Of a stretch of 38,538 nucleotides of DNA, positions 34,414 through 38,538 are shown piece after piece. Made by a program: the position numbers and the translations under genes. A model generated the notes under the pieces. The model was given only the letters and a program-made list of their open reading frames with translations, was not told where the DNA came from and did not search any database. This DNA comes from a virus, in IMG/VR virus record IMGVR_UViG_3300050821_002954, positions 1-38,538 of that record; one strand, 5' to 3'. The number at the start of each line of letters is the position of its first letter. The stretch's first letter is position 1.

Positions 34414-36002
34414 CTCTGCCGATGAACACCAGCGGTATCGCGCCGATCCCGCCGAAGACAAACGACGAATGGCTGCGGGTGCTGACCAGGCGGATGGATC
34501 TGCGGCGGCTCGGTGTCCTCATGCTACGCAGTTATTGCGACGGCAACGCTCCGTTACCTGAAATGTCGAGGGAGACAAGACAATCCTGGGCGTTTTTCCA
34601 GCGCCGGTCGCGCACCAACTGGGGCAAACTGGTCATCGACAGCGTGGTCAACCGTGTCAAACCCAACGGAATCACCGTAGACGGCAGCAACGACTCAGCG
34701 GATGCCAAACAGGCGCAAGGGATTTGGCGTGACAGCCGAATGAACAGCGTCTTTAAGGAATGGATACGCTACGGCACCATTTTCGGCCAGTCATACCTCA
34801 CCGTGTGGGACAAACAAGGCAAAACGATCATCACCGCTGACAGTCCCGAGACAATGATCGTCGTCACCGACCCGTTGCAGCACTGGCAACCTGTTGCGGC
34901 GCTGAAGGTTTGGCGAAATCTGGACGAGGCCCGCGACTACGCCATCGTGTGGACCCCCGGTGCCTGGCAGCAGTACGTCAGGTCGACCTACACCCGCATT
35001 GAGCTGAAAATCATTCCCAGCAAATGGCTTATCAACCTCGCGGAAGGTGCGTGGACCGCCGAAGGGCAACCTGGTGGCACGTCTAACATTGCGACGGCAC
35101 CGATCCCGGTTGTTGTTTACAACAATCCCGGTGGCGCAGGCGATTACGAGCTGCACATCGACCTGATCAACCGTATCAACGCGGGAATCCTTGAGCGACT
35201 TGTGGTTTCGGCTATCCAGGCATTCCGGCAGCGGGCCATCACAGGCGGCCAGCTACCCGAAAAGGATGAGAACGGTCGGCGTATACCTTATGAGGAGATA
35301 TTCGCCAATGCTCCCGGCGCGTTGTGGAATCTGCCTGAGGGGCTTGAACTTTGGGAATCCGAGGTTGTCGACCTTTCCGGTCTGCTCAATTCGAGCAAAG
35401 AGGATATACGCCAATTGTCCGCTGCCACATCCACTCCGCTGCCGATGTTGATGCCGGACAACACCAACACATCAGCGGAAGGTGCGAAAGCCACCGAGGC
35501 AGCCTACCTGTTCCGGTGCATGGACCGTTTGGAAGAGGCCAAATTCGGGATAGAGAGCTGTATGGACTTGGCGATGAAAGTGGACGGCGCGACATTAGGC
35601 GAAGGGGAGTTTGTTGAAGTCCAGTTCAAAGATCCGCAGCTTATCACCCTTGTCGAAAAGTACCAGGCCGCATTGGGCGCCCACAACTCCGGTGAGTCGT
35701 GGCATTCCATTGAGCGAAACATCTTGGGCTACAGTCCCGATCAGATCGCACAGGACGACATCGACCGGGCGCATGAGGCTCTTATGGCTGCAACGATGCC
35801 ACCGCTACCAACCACGGTGCAGGAGAGGCTGACCGGGCAGGCACCCGGCGCTGGCCCGGTGACTGGTGGACCGGCAGCACCGGGGCCGAAGCCGAATGGT
35901 CAACAGCCGCAACCGAAACCGTCAGGACCGGCGCAGAACACCAAAACCCCCGCCACGAACAGCGGCGGTACCCAACCCGGTGGACGAAATGGAAGACGCT
36001 GA
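34410..36002 (+). CDS. portal protein
   Basis: A 530-residue protein of the SPP1/gp6-type portal family: NWGKLVIDSVVNRVKPNGI, YGTIFGQSYLTVWD, a conserved long helix (DYELHIDLINRINAGILERL), LSGLLNSSKEDIRQLSAATSTPLPMLMPDN and a Pro/Gln-rich tail. Forms the dodecameric channel through which DNA is packaged and ejected. ATGA start; the MuF-like and scaffold genes follow, as expected in head operons. Confidence 0.88.
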   Translation: MTLPMNTSGIAPIPPKTNDEWLRVLTRRMDLRRLGVLMLRSYCDGNAPLPEMSRETRQSWAFFQRRSRTNWGKLVIDSVVNRVKPNGITVDGSNDSADAKQAQGIWRDSRMNSVFKEWIRYGTIFGQSYLTVWDKQGKTIITADSPETMIVVTDPLQHWQPVAALKVWRNLDEARDYAIVWTPGAWQQYVRSTYTRIELKIIPSKWLINLAEGAWTAEGQPGGTSNIATAPIPVVVYNNPGGAGDYELHIDLINRINAGILERLVVSAIQAFRQRAITGGQLPEKDENGRRIPYEEIFANAPGALWNLPEGLELWESEVVDLSGLLNSSKEDIRQLSAATSTPLPMLMPDNTNTSAEGAKATEAAYLFRCMDRLEEAKFGIESCMDLAMKVDGATLGEGEFVEVQFKDPQLITLVEKYQAALGAHNSGESWHSIERNILGYSPDQIAQDDIDRAHEALMAATMPPLPTTVQERLTGQAPGAGPVTGGPAAPGPKPNGQQPQPKPSGPAQNTKTPATNSGGTQPGGRNGRR

Positions 36003-36264
36003 CATTGCCTGGGCCGCACTCATTGTCGGCGCGGTCGCCTACGAGCTGATGGCCAAAGACTTACTGAGCGATTCAGCGGATCGTTATAGGGCGCAACACA
36101 ATCCATGGATACTCAGGCTTCTACTCATAGCATTGGCAGGACATCTCGGCGGCATGCTGCCAGCATGGGCCGACCTGTTCAACGCCGGAAATCTGTTGCA
36201 CCGCTTCGCCCGTTGGGTGGTGGGGGTTGATGAGCGCGTTCTCACAAGTGTACCAACGGCTTAG
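35989..36264 (+). CDS. small membrane protein (91 aa)
   Basis: MEDADIAWAALIVGAVAYELM and WILRLLLIALAGHLGGMLP: two hydrophobic segments. Overlaps the portal end by 14 nt and the next gene by 35 nt in another frame. Similar short membrane proteins occur at this place in actinophages. Confidence 0.6.
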   Translation: MEDADIAWAALIVGAVAYELMAKDLLSDSADRYRAQHNPWILRLLLIALAGHLGGMLPAWADLFNAGNLLHRFARWVVGVDERVLTSVPTA

Positions 36265-37018
36265 AAACACTACCGACCAGCGGACACGACAACTTTTCCT
36301 TAACGGTGCCGACATAGCGTCAGCGCTGGCATGGACACCGGAATACGTCGAAGGACAAGCCAACATCCTCGGTATCGTAGTACAGGCCGCACAAATGTTG
36401 GTCGGCAACCTGACCACCGTTGACATCAGCCATAAGTTCGGCGGCAAGCCGGTACCGGTAGATCCAGCTATTGCCATACGCGACACCGGGATTCAGAAAA
36501 GCCAAGAGTACCAGCGACCTTTCTGGGAAACCGTTAAGGCTGTCCGCAACGGTAAGGATGATGTTACCGCGCTACAGGCCGGGGTGATACGGCTGCACCA
36601 GCTCACCGACACCGACCTACAGATGGCGAAAGTGCGGCAAGCCCAAATCGCTTTGCGCGCGAACGGAGTCAAGACATACCGCCGCGTGACTACCAGTGAC
36701 AACCCTTGTGACTTATGTGAAATGGCTGCCACCCAAATCTATTACACCGATAATCTCATGCCGATACACACCAATTGTTCGTGTGACATCGTGCCGGACG
36801 ATACCGACGAAACTCCTTCGGCCACACCGGAACCGATTACTGTGCGTACACACGGCGAGGTTGGGCCGCTGTTGACCAACACGGGTGACCATTTTATGGG
36901 GCCGCAGCAATTGCCTGATCCCCCAACGGAATTGGAACTTAGTAAGCAACGCCAGCTCGCCATGATGCGCAAGCAGTTAGCTCGCGCCAATGAGCAGAGT
37001 GGCCGCTTCGGAAGATAA
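36230..37018 (+). CDS. MuF-like head morphogenesis protein (262 aa)
   Basis: Long helices in the first 145 residues, then NPCDLCEMAATQIYYTDNLM and HTNCSCDIVPD (C160, C163, H180, C183, C185), the metal-type motif of Mu gpF-like minor head proteins. Some family members are fused to or act as capsid proteases; no protease triad is visible here. Likely bound to the portal inside the capsid. ATG 36230; an in-frame TTG precedes it. Confidence 0.78.
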   Translation: MSAFSQVYQRLRNTTDQRTRQLFLNGADIASALAWTPEYVEGQANILGIVVQAAQMLVGNLTTVDISHKFGGKPVPVDPAIAIRDTGIQKSQEYQRPFWETVKAVRNGKDDVTALQAGVIRLHQLTDTDLQMAKVRQAQIALRANGVKTYRRVTTSDNPCDLCEMAATQIYYTDNLMPIHTNCSCDIVPDDTDETPSATPEPITVRTHGEVGPLLTNTGDHFMGPQQLPDPPTELELSKQRQLAMMRKQLARANEQSGRFGR

Positions 37019-37024
37019 AAGACT

Positions 37025-37059
37025 TCTCGGGTAATCCGAGACTAGGTAGCGCAACGCTA
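37025..37059 (+). promoter_or_regulatory. paired hairpins before scaffold gene
   Basis: TCTCGG-GTAAT-CCGAGA (37025-37041) and TAGCG-CAA-CGCTA (37047-37059), ending just before AGGAG of the scaffold gene. No U-tract, so they look like mRNA processing or stability elements that let scaffold and capsid be made at a different level. Confidence 0.5.
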
Positions 37060-37072
37060 ATAGGAGAATGAA

Positions 37073-37768
37073 ATGTCAAGCCCAACAGAGGGAAACACGA
37101 CCGTTACCGGTCCTCCCACCACTGTTACCCCGTCACCGCTCGACATGCCGGGTGCGAAAGCAATAATGAACCCGCCTGTCGAAAACATGAAGCCGCCTAT
37201 CAGTATGCCGGTAGCGCCGAAGTCGGAAACCAAGCCGCCCGAGGGCGACCCGACCCCACCTATCGACGTGGACGAACTGCAAGCGAAATACAAAGGTGTT
37301 CAAGAGATTGCCCGCAAGTTCGAAAAGGCAGCTAAAGAGAACACCGACGACGCAGAACGTTATCGCCAACTGGTGCAGACGATTTCAGGCCAGGGCAACA
37401 CCCCTCCTGATCCGATTGCCGAGATCCAGCGGCTACGCCAGGACATCGAAACCGAACGGACAGAACGGGTGCGCGCCGATATCGCGCGTATAACCGGCGT
37501 TCCACCTGGCCAGATTCATGGCACCGACGAGGCATCCATGAGATCGTCTGCGGAACAGGCGCTTTCGTGGGCGCAGAGCTTGGCACAGCAGGCCGGTAGG
37601 CCCGTAGTGGCACCGGCTGAAACAGTCAACAGTAATACGCCGACACACCAGACCGGTGTGACGCAGATCAGATCCAAAGATGAGCTGAACGGTATGTCTT
37701 CGAAGGACATTATGCAGGCATACAAAGAGGGTCGTCTGGACTATCTGCAAGGCAAGACATCGCAATAA
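37073..37768 (+). CDS. capsid scaffolding protein
   Basis: A 231-residue protein with a Pro/Thr-rich N-terminal part, central coiled coil (VDELQAKYKGVQEIARKFEK ... ETERTERVRADIARITG) and a C-terminal helix-turn-helix-like end (SSKDIMQAYKEGRLDYLQGK), the portion that binds coat protein in scaffold families. Position directly before the major capsid gene supports this. TAGGAGAATGAA precedes ATG. Confidence 0.82.
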   Translation: MSSPTEGNTTVTGPPTTVTPSPLDMPGAKAIMNPPVENMKPPISMPVAPKSETKPPEGDPTPPIDVDELQAKYKGVQEIARKFEKAAKENTDDAERYRQLVQTISGQGNTPPDPIAEIQRLRQDIETERTERVRADIARITGVPPGQIHGTDEASMRSSAEQALSWAQSLAQQAGRPVVAPAETVNSNTPTHQTGVTQIRSKDELNGMSSKDIMQAYKEGRLDYLQGKTSQ

Positions 37769-37783
37769 GTTAGGAGCGCCATC

Positions 37784-38538
37784 ATGGCGATTACCCATTT
37801 TATCCCGCAGCTTTGGTCTGCGGCGATGCTCGAATTGTGGGTTGCCCAAAATGTTTTCCCGAGTCTGGTCAACCGGGAGTACGAGGGGTTGGCAACTCAC
37901 GGCAACACCGTGAACATCACCGGCGTTGTGATGCCGATTGTTCACAACTATCTGGCAAACGGCAAGCAGACCACACCAGATGCCATCTCGGACACCACGT
38001 TACAGCTCTTGATCAACCAGATGAAGTCAACCGACTTTCTGGTTGACGATGTTGACCGGGCACAGTCTGCCGGTTCGCTGACCCCGTACACCGACGCGGC
38101 GGCATACGCGATGGTCGCTGACACCGACCAGTTCATCGCAAATATGCTGGTTGCTAACGGAACTCCGTTGATCCCGACGGGTGTCACCGACACATGGGCA
38201 CCGGGCGGTATCGGCACCCTGACCGGTAACGACGCTTTCAACTTGGTGAAAGATGCTCGCAAGCAACTGAATAAGGCGAATGTGCCACCGGACAATCGTG
38301 TTTGTGTGGTCAACGCCGAATTCGAAGGTCTGTTGCTCGGCGCGGATTCCAAGCTGACAGCGTTCAACACGTCCGGCGACACCGAAGGATTGCGCAACGC
38401 AACCATCGGCCAACTGCTGGCGATGAGAGTAGTCGTGTCCAACCACCTTCCGGCTGTCGGCGAGCCGCAGTTCGTCGCGTACAACATGCGCGGCGCTGCG
38501 TTCGTCAGCCAGATCGATGAGGTTGAGGCACTGCGCGA
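37784..38538 (+). CDS. major capsid protein, N-terminal part (3' end outside window)
   Basis: TAGGAG is 9-10 nt before ATG 37784; 251 codons are open to the window edge. MAITHFIPQLWSAAMLELWV and NVFPSLVNREYEGLATHGNT, MKSTDFLVDDVDRAQSAGSL, DRVCVVN-like strands and an EFEGLLLGADSK loop match HK97-fold capsid proteins of the P22-coat/gp5-like branch. High-copy virion protein. Confidence 0.85.
   Translation, partial: MAITHFIPQLWSAAMLELWVAQNVFPSLVNREYEGLATHGNTVNITGVVMPIVHNYLANGKQTTPDAISDTTLQLLINQMKSTDFLVDDVDRAQSAGSLTPYTDAAAYAMVADTDQFIANMLVANGTPLIPTGVTDTWAPGGIGTLTGNDAFNLVKDARKQLNKANVPPDNRVCVVNAEFEGLLLGADSKLTAFNTSGDTEGLRNATIGQLLAMRVVVSNHLPAVGEPQFVAYNMRGAAFVSQIDEVEALR

Overview
The window looks like most of the genome of a temperate, tailed, double-stranded DNA phage (siphovirus-like) of a mycolic-acid host, most likely Mycobacterium or a close relative. 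Support for this: the C-terminal end of a LysB-type mycolylarabinogalactan esterase, a WhiB-like regulator, a membrane-anchored DUF732-like protein, other host-style exported proteins, dense ATGA/GTGA gene overlaps and moderately high GC. All function assignments come from reading motifs in the translated sequence; no database search was possible.

Layout. Positions 1-2012 hold the tail of the lysis region (LysB end, a coiled-coil membrane protein, exported proteins). Positions 2031-7860 form the immunity/lysogeny region: small rightward genes behind near-identical promoters, a small-gene cluster with an RHH regulator and a DUF732-like protein, then a leftward block (tyrosine integrase, four small genes, repressor). 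The repressor 3' end contains the 3' half of a tRNA gene, the likely attP core. This is the arrangement of integration-dependent immunity. Positions 7868-24098 form a tightly packed rightward early operon: excisionase-like HTH, ParB-like protein, many zinc-ribbon and single-helix microproteins, NrdH-like redoxin, WhiB, Cas4/RecB-like nuclease, possible ssDNA-binding protein, a structured intergenic RNA candidate, methyltransferase, PrimPol-helicase, an iteron-type origin candidate and an endonuclease VII-like gene. Positions 24076-24854 are a second divergent regulator pair. Positions 24871-29663 are a decoration cassette (methyltransferase and four glycosyltransferase-like proteins). An HNH-like protein and a 528-bp repeat-bearing noncoding region (probable cos/packaging region) follow. 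Positions 30532-38538 begin the late region: repeat-motif proteins, small and large terminase, portal, MuF-like protein, scaffold and a major capsid protein cut by the window end.

How the parts fit. Lysis genes lead through immunity, replication and HNH into terminase and capsid, so the sequence reads across the expected cos junction. The molecule was therefore probably assembled as a circle or concatemer with attP intact, i.e. the unintegrated form. The most unusual element is a family of six promoters (TTGACR-N17-TACAGT); five place their -10 box exactly 6-7 nt before an ATG, implying leaderless mRNAs, and one has lost that ATG. The repressor and excisionase promoters also fit the leaderless pattern, each with a TTGC-N8-GCAA operator on its -35 box.
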